Positions 50,071 through 59,012 of a stretch of 64,000 bases of DNA are shown piece by piece (within the stretch, counting starts at the first letter, position 1; each line of letters starts with the position of its first letter). The translations under genes and the position numbers were made by a program. The notes under the pieces were generated by a model. That model was not told the DNA's origin. It made no database searches and was given only the letters and a program-made list of their open reading frames with translations. This stretch comes from Chakrabartyella piscis (GTDB taxonomy: Bacteria > Bacillota > Clostridia > Lachnospirales > Anaerotignaceae), in the NCBI GenBank assembly GCA_030067835.1, contig CP092441.1, positions 1,612,001 through 1,676,000 of the forward strand, written 5' to 3'.

Positions 50071-50709
50071 ATGGCTTTATTTCAAAAAATAATCAAACAT
50101 ACAACTGGTGTAGATTTAGAAAAAATTATACCTATTCCAAAACCTATTGATCCTAATAAACCGCTGATAGATTTGACACCACGATCTATAAAGGTAAAAC
50201 AACGAGCAGCACAAAGGGAAAAACAGAAAAAAACAGAAGAAATTTTGAACGATTGGGTGTCTGGCTCTGGAGATATGCTCCATAAATTGAACCAAAAAAA
50301 TAATCAAAAAGAGGATGCAGAAACAAAAGCGAATGATAATTTCAATAATGTTTTGCGTTCCATTCCAATTGCAATCAGTGAACACTTTGTGGATAATAAA
50401 ACACCCAATATTGGAGATCATTTACTTGTATCTCGTACAGGATATACACATCATGGAATCTATATTGGTGGAGAAGAAGTTATCCATTATTTGTTGGATT
50501 GTGTAACCAGAAGTTCTCTTTCTGAATTTGCAAATGGATCAAAAATCAGAATTTTGCGTGATTTTGATAGTCCTGCATCCTATGCTCCTGATGAAATTGT
50601 ATCTCGGGCAAAGAGCCGATTGTATGAAGATAGCTATAGTGTATTCAGTAATAATTGTGAACATTTTGCCAGATGGTGCAGATGCAATGAGTTTGATTCT
50701 GAATCATAA
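50071..50709 (+). CDS. LRAT/NC-domain papain-fold protein
   Basis: A 212-residue protein. The first ~100 residues are charged and helical, with Pro/Lys-rich stretches (PIPKPIDPNKPLIDLTP). The C-terminal ~110 residues are an LRAT (H-REV107-like) domain of the NlpC/P60 superfamily: GDHLLVSRTGYTHHGIYIGG, VIHY and SNNCEHFARWCR supply the expected His, His and Cys of the permuted catalytic triad. Such domains act as acyltransferases or phospholipases; the substrate here is unknown. No signal peptide, so cytosolic. ATG 50071 is set by AGGGGTGG just upstream. It forms a single-gene unit bounded by terminators. Confidence 0.82.
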   Translation: MALFQKIIKHTTGVDLEKIIPIPKPIDPNKPLIDLTPRSIKVKQRAAQREKQKKTEEILNDWVSGSGDMLHKLNQKNNQKEDAETKANDNFNNVLRSIPIAISEHFVDNKTPNIGDHLLVSRTGYTHHGIYIGGEEVIHYLLDCVTRSSLSEFANGSKIRILRDFDSPASYAPDEIVSRAKSRLYEDSYSVFSNNCEHFARWCRCNEFDSES

Positions 50710-50726
50710 TTTCAACTTACATATGA

Positions 50727-50757
50727 GCATCTATTGTTTCTACAATGGGTGCTTTTT
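50727..50757 (+). terminator. Terminator of the LRAT-domain gene
   Basis: GCATCTATTGT pairs with ACAATGGGTGC (wobble pairs) around TTCT, followed by TTTTT. Confidence 0.82.
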
Positions 50758-50844
50758 CTATGCAAAAATTTGATTCTACAGAACCACTTCACCTTCATAT
50801 ACTACTCATAAGGGAATTGAGTCAAAATGAATAGGAGGCAGTGT

Positions 50845-51735
50845 ATGAGTGTAGGAATTGGCATCACAAGAGATGAAATAGAAAGGTTACAAGATCCTAT
50901 TATAGAACGTGAAGTTGCAGAAACAGTGCTACAAGACCTAAACAAAGCAGAATTGTACAACTTGGATAACTTACAAGATTTGAAGCTGTATTTTGTGGAT
51001 AGCAATGATGGAGAAAGAGCTGTTGTGGTCTTGGATTTTGGTCAGGAAAACAACTTGGTTGCAATTTATACCGAAGAAGGCAATGTATACGAATATGTAA
51101 CAGAGTTGGATTTGTTTTATCAAGTCAACGACATTCAATTTTTACCAATCACAACACAAAATAAGAATGCAATTATCGTCAATGAATACATCAACCAAGG
51201 TTTGGGTGCCTATGAATTTTCAGAATTGATTCGTGGATATGTTTTGGAAGATGGTGTGTATCGTCAAGTTTTGAATGTAGAAGTAGATGTGGAGTCCTAT
51301 TGGAATCGTGGATGGGAAAATCCAGATGAAGAAACTCCTGATCAATGGGAAGAAGTGCGTCAAACAACAATTCCAAAATGGAATATTGATGCAAAAGGAA
51401 ATCCTATATTACATCTGACCAAAGAACAATCTTTCTGGGAAGCAAAAGGAAATGAAAGCAAAACAGTTCCTTTGAAAGAAGAATTTACCCAAACAGAAAG
51501 CAGAACCATTCAAGAAGAATATTTCTGGTCTGATGATTGGATGCGTTTTATTCTAGGAGAAGCAATTGACAAAACAACACAAGAAGTGGTGGCAATCATT
51601 GAAATTAGAGATAATTCACCATATGCTTTGGCTGGATTTGTAGACAATACCTTTGTTGTAGTAAATGATGCTGGAGAAGAATATCTGATAGAAGGCAACA
51701 ATTTGCTACAAATTCAAAGAACAATAGAACACTAA
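50845..51735 (+). CDS. Hypothetical protein, possibly surface-independent beta-rich
   Basis: Not recognised. The 296-residue acidic protein has no signal peptide or membrane helix. Its first part (residues ~1-120) alternates short strands with DNLQDLKLYFVDSNDGE and AVVVLDFGQENNLVAIY; the middle is Trp-rich and acidic (YWNRGWENPDEETPDQWEE, residues ~150-170); the last ~70 residues again look beta-rich. AGGAGG lies 8 bases before ATG 50845. It stands alone between two terminators. No function is proposed. Confidence 0.6.
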   Translation: MSVGIGITRDEIERLQDPIIEREVAETVLQDLNKAELYNLDNLQDLKLYFVDSNDGERAVVVLDFGQENNLVAIYTEEGNVYEYVTELDLFYQVNDIQFLPITTQNKNAIIVNEYINQGLGAYEFSELIRGYVLEDGVYRQVLNVEVDVESYWNRGWENPDEETPDQWEEVRQTTIPKWNIDAKGNPILHLTKEQSFWEAKGNESKTVPLKEEFTQTESRTIQEEYFWSDDWMRFILGEAIDKTTQEVVAIIEIRDNSPYALAGFVDNTFVVVNDAGEEYLIEGNNLLQIQRTIEH

Positions 51736-51743
51736 CCACAAAA

Positions 51744-51775
51744 AAGGACGCTGACTCACAAAACCAACGTCCTTT
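51744..51775. terminator. Bidirectional terminator between convergent genes
   Basis: AAAGGACG and CGTCCTTT form a stem around a 15-base loop, with A-rich sequence before and TTC after. It lies between the hypothetical gene and the SLH/CAP gene, which face each other. Confidence 0.7.
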
Positions 51776-51784
51776 CATTATGCA

Positions 51785-53341
51785 TCAAACACCGTTATCA
51801 ACAATTTGACAAAAATCAACGGTTACATATAAATTATTTGATTTTTTAACTGCACCAACGCCCATTGTATCTACAGAAACATCTGTGAACACAGTGTATT
51901 TCGCAGCAGTACGAATCCACTCTTGATAGGTTTGTACCACATCACCACGTTGACCAGAAACCAATTCAGAAGCATAGGTGAATGCTACACCAGCAGCAGC
52001 CATTCTTTGGAAAGGAGTTTCTCCTTTGATGTTGGTATAATCCACGTATTCCTTCGACGCCATTTCTTCACTATGTGTATGGGCAGAAGATTGTAAATTT
52101 TCATTGATATCCAAAATTTCCAACCCTAAAATGGCACGCTTTGCATTGATGATATCACAGAATTCTTGTTCCAATGATTGTTGCAAAGGTAGAGTATAGC
52201 TCGCTCTATAGGTAGGAATATTTGCAAAATCTGTGGTTTGCAACAACAATCCAGCAATATTACCTTGATAATCCAACGGAATTTTTGCTTCAGTATTGGA
52301 ACTGGAAATAATTCCACTATGATACAAAGAACTGATATAATCCAAATTTCGAATATCACCAGAAGTGCCATCACCACTGGTTCCTAAATAATCATAGTTT
52401 TGAGATACCGTAAAGATTTCACCAATCTTATTGTCTCCATCAAAGGTAACAAAGAAGTAATCTTCATAATCATTGATATACACATAGCGTGTGTACTCAT
52501 GGATGGTGGTATCAATGCGATCTGGTTCACCCCAAACAGAAATCAAATCACTAGCAGAATCCAACAATTGGATTTCTTTGCCTGAAATCGTCATCACATC
52601 ATATTCCAAGTCACTATCATCAATAGTAGTAGAAGTAGATGTTGTTTCTTCAGATACATCAGAATCATCCAAATCTAGTTCATCTGTTGCATCTGTTGTG
52701 GTTTCTGGAATCACAATAGCAGGAGAAAGCAAGTTTTCTTCTGTATAGGTGTAGGCTTTCCAAAGAGCACTGACAGCTTCTTGCACTGTCAATTGACGAT
52801 GTGGATAAAACATACCATCACCATCACCAGATAAAATACCACTACCATATAACTTGTTGATTGCCTTTTGGGATGTTGCATATAGGGTTACTGTATCTGC
52901 AAAATCGTTGTACTTGGCAACAGAAGTCAAATCCAATCCGCAATAGGAAATGGCACGCACCAACATAATAGCCAGTTGTTCACGTGTCAATGTGTTATCT
53001 GGAGCAAAAATACCTTCTTCCAAACCACCAACAATTCCCATTTCAAATGCAGCAATGACATTAGAATCATCTGTATCAGAAAAGGGACTTTCCTTGTGTG
53101 TTGTAATTTCTGTATCCGAAAGTTCTTCACAGAAAGAAACAATCATTTCACAAAACTGTGCTCTTGTAATTTGAGACTGTGCACTTTGTAAATACACATC
53201 TGAAATCAATTCTTCTGCATACGCCTGTTCCATTGAAGAAACAGCCCAACTAGATGCATTTGTTGCAACATCTGCAAATACAACCATTCCTGTGCAAACA
53301 CATAAAAAAGTTGTCAACAGACAAGTTACAAACCGCTTCAT
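51785..53341 (-). CDS. Secreted SLH-domain and CAP-domain surface protein
   Basis: A 518-residue exported protein. After the signal peptide (to about residue 24, VVFA-D) come three SLH domains (residues ~30-200; repeats with ITRAQFCEMIV, TLTREQLAIMLVRAI and QLTVQEAVSALWKAY) that bind secondary wall polymer. A Thr/Ser/Asp-rich linker leads to a region around residues 250-330 and then a C-terminal CAP/SCP domain (residues ~385-515: LEQEFCDIINAKRAILGLEIL, SAHTHSEEMASKEYVDY, TYQEWI), the YkwD type. A role at the cell surface, also in spores for some homologues, is possible; the activity of clostridial CAP domains is not known. Confidence 0.92.
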   Translation of the reverse strand: MKRFVTCLLTTFLCVCTGMVVFADVATNASSWAVSSMEQAYAEELISDVYLQSAQSQITRAQFCEMIVSFCEELSDTEITTHKESPFSDTDDSNVIAAFEMGIVGGLEEGIFAPDNTLTREQLAIMLVRAISYCGLDLTSVAKYNDFADTVTLYATSQKAINKLYGSGILSGDGDGMFYPHRQLTVQEAVSALWKAYTYTEENLLSPAIVIPETTTDATDELDLDDSDVSEETTSTSTTIDDSDLEYDVMTISGKEIQLLDSASDLISVWGEPDRIDTTIHEYTRYVYINDYEDYFFVTFDGDNKIGEIFTVSQNYDYLGTSGDGTSGDIRNLDYISSLYHSGIISSSNTEAKIPLDYQGNIAGLLLQTTDFANIPTYRASYTLPLQQSLEQEFCDIINAKRAILGLEILDINENLQSSAHTHSEEMASKEYVDYTNIKGETPFQRMAAAGVAFTYASELVSGQRGDVVQTYQEWIRTAAKYTVFTDVSVDTMGVGAVKKSNNLYVTVDFCQIVDNGV

Positions 53342-53488
53342 ATCATCATCCTTTCTTGTATATAAGATTTTGAAATTGCAAAGCTCGCTTCTTTTACTAT
53401 ACCACAGTTTCTATGATTTGCCAAATTTTTCAGATATATTCCCAATAAATTCAACGAAAATCTTTCAAAAACCAACAATATAGTAGGG

Positions 53489-54091
53489 TTATTTGAGTAA
53501 CGCTTCCACTTCTGGTAGAAGATGCTTCCAAAGTAATTCATATCCCAAATCACTCAAATGTACATCATCTTGTTGGAACATGCTTTCATAATGTTCCTTA
53601 GAAACTTTGTTTTCTGCATCCAAAATTGAAAAGAAATCCAAACAATTGCAATGATACTTTTGTGCTACAGATTTTGTGATTTTCGCATATTCCACCAAAC
53701 GGTCATTGGTATTAATGGGATAGAAATCGCTATCTATCATAGGTGGTGGCGTAATCAAGAGAATTTCTGATTTTTTATTTGCGCTATGCTCCAGATTCAA
53801 AATACCTTCTACAATAGCAGAAAGATTTTGTTCAAATTCAATTGGAGTGCGATATCCTTCACCAAAACAGCTATCATTGGAACCAAACCAAACAACGACA
53901 AGATTGGGTCGCAAACTCAGCACATCTTCTTCCAAACGCGCTAAGCCACCTCTGGTACAATCCCCATTGATACCACGATTACGAATGTTGTATTTTGGAT
54001 ATACCTTCCGCAAACGAGCAGGATAAGAAACCAAAACACCATAACCATATGTCAAACTATCGCCAAAAGCAACAATTGTCACCTTTTTCAT
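53489..54091 (-). CDS. SGNH/GDSL-type esterase
   Basis: A 200-residue SGNH hydrolase. Block I AFGDSLTYGYGV (Ser12), block II Gly in GINGDCTRGG, block III WFGSNDSCFGEG and block V DDVHLSDLGYELL (Asp and His of the triad) are all present. There is no signal peptide, so it is cytosolic or released otherwise. Substrate is probably an ester such as an acyl or acetyl group; unknown. ATG 54091 is preceded by AAGGAGTG. It is divergent from the spoIIIA operon. Confidence 0.92.
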   Translation of the reverse strand: MKKVTIVAFGDSLTYGYGVLVSYPARLRKVYPKYNIRNRGINGDCTRGGLARLEEDVLSLRPNLVVVWFGSNDSCFGEGYRTPIEFEQNLSAIVEGILNLEHSANKKSEILLITPPPMIDSDFYPINTNDRLVEYAKITKSVAQKYHCNCLDFFSILDAENKVSKEHYESMFQQDDVHLSDLGYELLWKHLLPEVEALLK

Positions 54092-54197
54092 AAAAACACT
54101 CCTTTGTTTTAGTTTTACATTCAGTATACCTTATGTACTGTAAATTTGTAAAGATTGTATCTGTTGGAATACAAGTCCAATTTGTTTCGAATTTTAT

Positions 54198-54226
54198 GTA
54201 TGTTCTGGTACTTTGCTTCATAAGAT
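54198..54226 (+). promoter_or_regulatory. Sigma-E-like promoter of the spoIIIA operon
   Basis: GTATGTT (54198-54204), 14-base spacer, CATAAGAT (54219-54226), close to the sigma-E consensus of ATATT-type -35 and CATACAAT -10. Transcription would begin about 45 bases before the spoIIIAA start codon. spoIIIA is under sigma-E in all studied spore formers. Confidence 0.5.
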
Positions 54227-54280
54227 GAAAAGGACAAGAAGTCAATACAAAAAAATCAATACAAAAGAAGGTGTGATACA

Positions 54281-55204
54281 ATGATCGAATTTTTGAAAAC
54301 CTATATTCCAAACAGCATTTGGGATGCCATAGAACGAGATTCCAGATTCACCAAAGATGAAGTACAAGAAGTACGTCTACGCATCCACAAACCCATTGCA
54401 ATCAAATATAACAAAAAACAATATTTTCTCAATCACGATGATGTTACACCAAAAGAAATGTCTGAAATTGTAGCAAAACTCAGTCAATATTCCTTATACG
54501 CTTTTGCTGAAGAATTGGGTCAAGGATATTTGACACTTGCTGGTGGTCACAGAGTTGGATTTTGTGGCAAAGCAGTGTATCGCAATGGACAAATGGATGG
54601 TTTGCGACAAATCAGTAGCATCAACATACGTATTGCAAAGGAAATTCAAGGTTGTGGAACGCAATGGATTCCCTATCTATTTGATGAAGATCAATTGTGT
54701 CATGTGATTTTGGTTTCTCCACCAGCATGTGGAAAAACAACTCTTTTGCGTGATTTGATTCGTCTACTCAGCAATGGTGTTGATGATTCAGGTGGCTATA
54801 CCATAGGCATTGTGGATGAACGTGGTGAATTATCTGCCACAGAAGATGGAATTCCACAGTTGGATGTTGGACTTTGCACTGATGTACAAGGGAATTGTCC
54901 AAAACCAAAGGGTATGCAATTGTTGTTGCATAGTATGTCACCAAATATCATTGCAGTGGATGAATTGGGCAAAGCAGAAGATTATGCTGGAGCAATGACC
55001 ATGTTATATGCAGGTGTGGTTTTAATGGCAACCATACATGGTGATTCTTATGATAGCATTCTCAAGAATCCATATGCCAAATCTTTGGTTGCATCGATGG
55101 AAAGAGTGCGTATTTTCATATTATCTCAAGAAAATTCTGTTGGTACTGTAGAAGAAATTTGGAACCAATCAGGTGAATGTATCTACCAAAGGAAGGTGAT
55201 TTGA
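54281..55204 (+). CDS. spoIIIAA: Stage III sporulation protein AA
   Basis: ATPase of the SpoIIIA-SpoIIQ feeding-tube complex that links mother cell and forespore, similar to secretion ATPases. The 307 residues include LAGGHRVGFCGKAVY, Walker A SPPACGKTTLLRDL, GIVDERGELSA and a Walker B-like IIAVDELGKAED. AAGGTG lies before the ATG. It begins an eight-gene operon AA-AH; its stop overlaps the spoIIIAB start (TGATG). Confidence 0.96.
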   Translation: MIEFLKTYIPNSIWDAIERDSRFTKDEVQEVRLRIHKPIAIKYNKKQYFLNHDDVTPKEMSEIVAKLSQYSLYAFAEELGQGYLTLAGGHRVGFCGKAVYRNGQMDGLRQISSINIRIAKEIQGCGTQWIPYLFDEDQLCHVILVSPPACGKTTLLRDLIRLLSNGVDDSGGYTIGIVDERGELSATEDGIPQLDVGLCTDVQGNCPKPKGMQLLLHSMSPNIIAVDELGKAEDYAGAMTMLYAGVVLMATIHGDSYDSILKNPYAKSLVASMERVRIFILSQENSVGTVEEIWNQSGECIYQRKVI

Positions 55205-55722
55205 TGTTGCAATGTTTGGGTTGTATTTTGGTTGTATTTGCTACAACATCCTTTGGTGTTTCCTTTGTGATGAAAGAAAAATTTCGTTTACAAGATTTGA
55301 AAGAAGTGGAAACTGGTATTTTACTATTACAAAATCAAGTTCGCTACATTGGAGCACCTCTTGGTGAAGTCATGGAAGGTATTGGTCTCAAATTGAATGG
55401 TATGGTTGGTGAAATCTTTGCACGTATTGGCTCTGATTTGGAATCCAGAAAAGGCGAATCTGGTTCTGTTATATGGGAACGCATTTGGATGGAAGAAGGC
55501 AGATATACCTATCTAACCGGAATTGACTTGGATGAAATCATATCTTTTGGTAAAACCATATCATTCTTGGAACGTACTGGACAAGAAAATGGATTGGATT
55601 TGCTGCTCATTTCCATTAGAACCATTGAAAATGACTTACAATCCAAAATGTCCAAAAACCAAAAATTATATGGCAGTTTGGGCGTTTTATCTGGCTTACT
55701 TTTGGTTGTTACATTGCTATAG
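55204..55722 (+). CDS. spoIIIAB: Stage III sporulation protein AB
   Basis: A 172-residue protein with an N-terminal membrane helix (residues ~3-22) and a C-terminal one (residues ~152-172), related to GspF-type secretion proteins. Conserved features are the LQNQVRYIGAPLGEVM segment and the C-terminal KLYGSLGVLSGLLLVVTLL. AAGGTGA precedes ATG 55204. Confidence 0.94.
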   Translation: MLQCLGCILVVFATTSFGVSFVMKEKFRLQDLKEVETGILLLQNQVRYIGAPLGEVMEGIGLKLNGMVGEIFARIGSDLESRKGESGSVIWERIWMEEGRYTYLTGIDLDEIISFGKTISFLERTGQENGLDLLLISIRTIENDLQSKMSKNQKLYGSLGVLSGLLLVVTLL

Positions 55723-55732
55723 GAGGTGTTTC

Positions 55733-55927
55733 ATGGAAATCAATATTGTATTTCAAATTGCAGCAGTGGGCATTTTGGTCGCAGTTTTGAACCAAGTGCT
55801 CATACGTGCTGGTCGTGAAGAACAAGCCATGATGACCACATTAGCAGGTTTGGTGGTGGTTTTGTACTGGGTTGTGGAATACATCAACACCTTATTTGAA
55901 ACGGTACAGACTCTGTTTCAATTGTAG
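55733..55927 (+). CDS. spoIIIAC: Stage III sporulation protein AC
   Basis: A 64-residue protein with two membrane helices. The opening EINIVFQIAAVGILVAVLNQ and the GREEQAMMTTLAG loop are typical of SpoIIIAC. ATG 55733 has AGGAGGT just upstream, 10 bases after the spoIIIAB stop. Identification rests on sequence and its fixed operon place. Confidence 0.94.
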   Translation: MEINIVFQIAAVGILVAVLNQVLIRAGREEQAMMTTLAGLVVVLYWVVEYINTLFETVQTLFQL

Positions 55928-55938
55928 GAGGTGTCCTG

Positions 55939-56322
55939 ATGAATTTGGAAAAGATTATATTTTTGGCGCTGATTGCCACCATTTTTGTTGTATTGCTGAA
56001 AAAGGAAGTACCCTACATTGGCATTATGATTGCAATGCTCACAAGCATTTTGATTTTGATGGAGCTATTGGAACCATTACAAGAAATTTTTGACTTGTTG
56101 CAAGAAACCAGTTCCATTGCTGGTATATCCAGTGGATATTTTGCAGTTGTTTGGAAAATCATTGGCATTGCATATCTAACGCAATTTGCTTCTCAAATCT
56201 GTGCAGATGCTGGTGAAAATGCAATGGGTGCTAAGGTGGAATTGGCTGGTAAAGTCTGTATTATGGCAACCTCTGCACCTATATTGACATCACTGCTGAC
56301 AAAAATCATGAATTTGACATAA
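55939..56322 (+). CDS. spoIIIAD: Stage III sporulation protein AD
   Basis: A 127-residue membrane protein with three to four hydrophobic segments, carrying VLLKKEVPYIGIMIAMLTSI and the conserved FASQICADAGENAMGAKVELAGKV region in outline. AGGAGGT precedes the ATG at 55939. Part of the spoIIIA channel assembly. Confidence 0.94.
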   Translation: MNLEKIIFLALIATIFVVLLKKEVPYIGIMIAMLTSILILMELLEPLQEIFDLLQETSSIAGISSGYFAVVWKIIGIAYLTQFASQICADAGENAMGAKVELAGKVCIMATSAPILTSLLTKIMNLT

Positions 56323-56334
56323 GGTGGTGATGAA

Positions 56335-57432
56335 TTGAAACGTATGCTTATGTTGATTCTATTGATTTTTCTATTTGCACCAAAAATGGTATATGCAACA
56401 ACCATTGTAGAAACAGAATTAGAAGAAATGGGATTTTATGATACAGGTCTTGTCACAGAAGATGGTCAAAACTTTGGTGAACTGGTGGAAGGTGTTTTGA
56501 CAGGTGATGTGGAGTTGACGTTTTCTGAATTGCCAGAAACCATAGGAAAGCTAGTGTTTTCTGAACTCTATACCCAAAAGAAATTGATGATTCAGCTGTT
56601 GCTCATTGTGGTTATGAGTGCCATTTTGAAACAATTGACAGATTCCATGCAAGGAAAAACAGTAGGCGAAATGGGCTTTGCTGTTTGCTATATGGTGTTG
56701 ATTGTTTTGCTAACAGAATCCTTCTTTGATATATCCACAAGTGTTGTAGAACGTATACATATTATTTCCAATTCCTTTGGTGTGATGATGCCAATATTCT
56801 GTATTTTGGCTGTTTCTGGTGGAAATTTCACACAAGTTTCTATACTCGAACCAACCATTATGGCTGGTACTGCATTTTTAACCTTTGTCATTGAAATGTG
56901 TTTTGTTCCAGCAACTTTGATGGGTATTTCATTGGAAATGGTGAATCACTTAACTGAAAAACCAATTTTAGGAAGATTTGCAAAGCTATTGCGTCAAGGA
57001 ATTTCTTGGAGCTTGAAGTTGATTGCTATGGCATTTGTGGCATTGTTATCTTTACAAAAAATAGGTGGTGGTGCAATCAATTCATTGGTGGTGAAAACAG
57101 CCGGTATTGCCATTGGTGCTGTACCAATTGTTGGTGATGTTATGGGTGGTGCAGTGGAAACCACATCTGTTATGATTGGAACTTTGAAAAGTGGTGCAGT
57201 GGTTGCCTGTGTCATATACCTATTAACCATCTGTCTACCACTGGTGATTCAGTTGATTGTAATTCTCTTGGTGTTTCAAATTGCAGCAGCTGCATCAGAA
57301 TTCATCTGTGAAAGTAGGCTTGTCAATTGCATTGGTGTTGCTGCATCCTACACATCATTATTTCTAGGCATGATATGTTTGGCAGAAGGTATGTGCTTGT
57401 TTTCTGCCATCCTATTATTGAGCCATTTTTGA
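56335..57432 (+). CDS. spoIIIAE: Stage III sporulation protein AE
   Basis: A 365-residue multi-pass membrane protein with a signal-like N-terminus (MLILLIFLFAPKMVYA) and about seven later membrane segments; conserved stretches include FGVMMPIFCILAVSGG, KTAGIAIGAVPIVGDVMGGAVET and CESRLVNCIGVAASYTSL. The start is TTG 56335 with AAGGTGG upstream. It is the likely core permease-like part of the SpoIIIA complex. Confidence 0.95.
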   Translation: MKRMLMLILLIFLFAPKMVYATTIVETELEEMGFYDTGLVTEDGQNFGELVEGVLTGDVELTFSELPETIGKLVFSELYTQKKLMIQLLLIVVMSAILKQLTDSMQGKTVGEMGFAVCYMVLIVLLTESFFDISTSVVERIHIISNSFGVMMPIFCILAVSGGNFTQVSILEPTIMAGTAFLTFVIEMCFVPATLMGISLEMVNHLTEKPILGRFAKLLRQGISWSLKLIAMAFVALLSLQKIGGGAINSLVVKTAGIAIGAVPIVGDVMGGAVETTSVMIGTLKSGAVVACVIYLLTICLPLVIQLIVILLVFQIAAAASEFICESRLVNCIGVAASYTSLFLGMICLAEGMCLFSAILLLSHF

Positions 57433-57449
57433 AAGGAGTTGACATATTT

Positions 57450-57785
57450 GTGGAATTTTCTGCATATATAAAAACAATAACAGCACTTACTATTTTCACT
57501 GCAATGGCATCTATGTGTTTACCTGATAACTCCTTTCGTAAATATTTGGAGTTGATTCTAGGGATTTTGGTCATGTCAGCAGTGATACAACCATTGTTTT
57601 CGTTATTTCAAGTGGAAGATATCGATTTTTTTGATTGGAATGAAACATACATAGTTTCAGAAACACTTTTGGATGAAGGCACCTATGAACAATTGGAATT
57701 GGAACGCCTCCAAAGAATACAAGAAAAACTGGACTTGGAAACGCAATATACAAAGGAAGGTGAAACACTTGCTGAAAAATGGTGA
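57450..57785 (+). CDS. spoIIIAF: Stage III sporulation protein AF
   Basis: A 111-residue protein with two N-terminal membrane helices (YIKTITALTIFTAMASMCLP and YLELILGILVMSAVIQPLF) and a charged helical tail. GTG 57450 is the only in-frame start near the AAAGGAG at 57432-57438. Its end overlaps the spoIIIAG start by 17 bases. Confidence 0.88.
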   Translation: MEFSAYIKTITALTIFTAMASMCLPDNSFRKYLELILGILVMSAVIQPLFSLFQVEDIDFFDWNETYIVSETLLDEGTYEQLELERLQRIQEKLDLETQYTKEGETLAEKW

Positions 57786-58332
57786 AAGCTGGCTTAGAAA
57801 ATGGTTTCATAAAGAACATGGAAAGGGACTTGGACAATTGGGTGTTTTATTGTGTCTCGGTGTTTTGTTTCTATTTCTAGGTCAAACGATGTTTGCAGAA
57901 GATACGAAAGCGGAAATACAAATCCAAGTGGAACCAGAAAATCCATATGCAGAAAAAATGGCTATGGAAAGTCAAGTTGCAGAAATTCTATCCAAAGTTG
58001 AAGGTGCTGGCATGGTACAAGTGATGATTACATATCAAGACAATGGTATTTTTCAAGTTGCAACAGAAGAAAGTTTGGAAACAACCGAAAGCTACAGCAC
58101 TGATACACAAGAGAAAACCGAAAAGAGCGAAACCACAATCTTACTTACAGAGGATGCAGAAGGTGCTACAACACCTTTTTTGTTGCAATCTACAGAACCT
58201 TCCATTGAGGGTATTGTGATTGTAGCGGAAGGAGGTGGAAATGCAGTCATCAGTCAGAATCTTTTCATAGCAGCACAAGCATTGTTTGATGTACCAGCAC
58301 ATAAAATTGCAATTTTGCAAATGCGAGCATAG
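57769..58332 (+). CDS. spoIIIAG: Stage III sporulation protein AG
   Basis: A 187-residue single-pass protein; homologues form a large ring in the outer forespore membrane. A basic N-terminus precedes the membrane helix (LGVLLCLGVLFLFLGQTMFA, residues ~24-43), and the outside domain has the ring-building fold with VEGAGMVQVMITYQ and GIVIVAEGGGNAVISQNL. TTG 57769 is chosen because AAGGAAGGTGA lies just upstream; no ATG fits. Confidence 0.9.
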   Translation: MLKNGESWLRKWFHKEHGKGLGQLGVLLCLGVLFLFLGQTMFAEDTKAEIQIQVEPENPYAEKMAMESQVAEILSKVEGAGMVQVMITYQDNGIFQVATEESLETTESYSTDTQEKTEKSETTILLTEDAEGATTPFLLQSTEPSIEGIVIVAEGGGNAVISQNLFIAAQALFDVPAHKIAILQMRA

Positions 58333-58343
58333 GAGGAATGTAC

Positions 58344-58976
58344 ATGTTTGAAATCAAAAGAAATCAGGTGGTTGTCACAGCTCTAGCAGTGATGATTGCA
58401 GCAGCAGGGTATTTGAATTTCCAAGAATCACAAGGATCTGAAGGTACCAAAACAGCATTGCAATTGACAGAAGAAGGGGATATGATCGCAGTCATCAACG
58501 ATTACGATACTTTGCCAGATGATATTTCAGCTTCAGAATTAAGCCTAGACCCAATTACAGCAGAGGTTTCTACCACAACAGGCGATGGTACAGCAATCTT
58601 TGTAAATGCAGATGCCACATCCAGTACAACGCAATATTTTGCAGAAGCGAAACTGGATCGTGAACAAGCAAGAGCCAAACAAACAGATATTTTAACAGAA
58701 ATGCTCAACAACGAAAATGTAAGTGATGACCAAAAAGCAGTTTGTAGCGATACCATGATGGAATTGCAAGAACGCATTGAGAAAGAAACCGCTTCAGAAG
58801 CAATGATAGAAGCCAAAGGATTTACAGAAGCCTATGTACGAATTGATGACGATACTGTGGATGTGGTGGTCAGTGCCACAACATTGACAGAAGCACAAAT
58901 TGCACAAATTGAAGATATCGTCACACGAAAAACCGGATTTTCTGTAGAACAAATTCGTATCAATCCCCTACAATAA
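58344..58976 (+). CDS. spoIIIAH: Stage III sporulation protein AH
   Basis: A 210-residue single-pass protein that binds SpoIIQ from the forespore in other species. KRNQVVVTALAVMIAAAGYLNF gives the membrane helix; a Thr/Ser/Asp linker follows, then the YscJ/FliF-like outer domain (REQARAKQTDILTEMLNN, VSATTLTEAQIAQIEDIV, KTGFSVEQIRINPL). AGGAGG lies 7 bases before ATG 58344. Last gene of the operon. Confidence 0.94.
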   Translation: MFEIKRNQVVVTALAVMIAAAGYLNFQESQGSEGTKTALQLTEEGDMIAVINDYDTLPDDISASELSLDPITAEVSTTTGDGTAIFVNADATSSTTQYFAEAKLDREQARAKQTDILTEMLNNENVSDDQKAVCSDTMMELQERIEKETASEAMIEAKGFTEAYVRIDDDTVDVVVSATTLTEAQIAQIEDIVTRKTGFSVEQIRINPLQ

Positions 58977-58980
58977 CATA

Positions 58981-59012
58981 AAAAAGACAATATATGTACA
59001 AATGTCTTTTCT
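58981..59012 (+). terminator. Terminator of the spoIIIA operon
   Basis: AAAAGACA and TGTCTTTT form an 8-bp stem around a 13-base loop, beginning about ten bases after the spoIIIAH stop. Confidence 0.65.
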
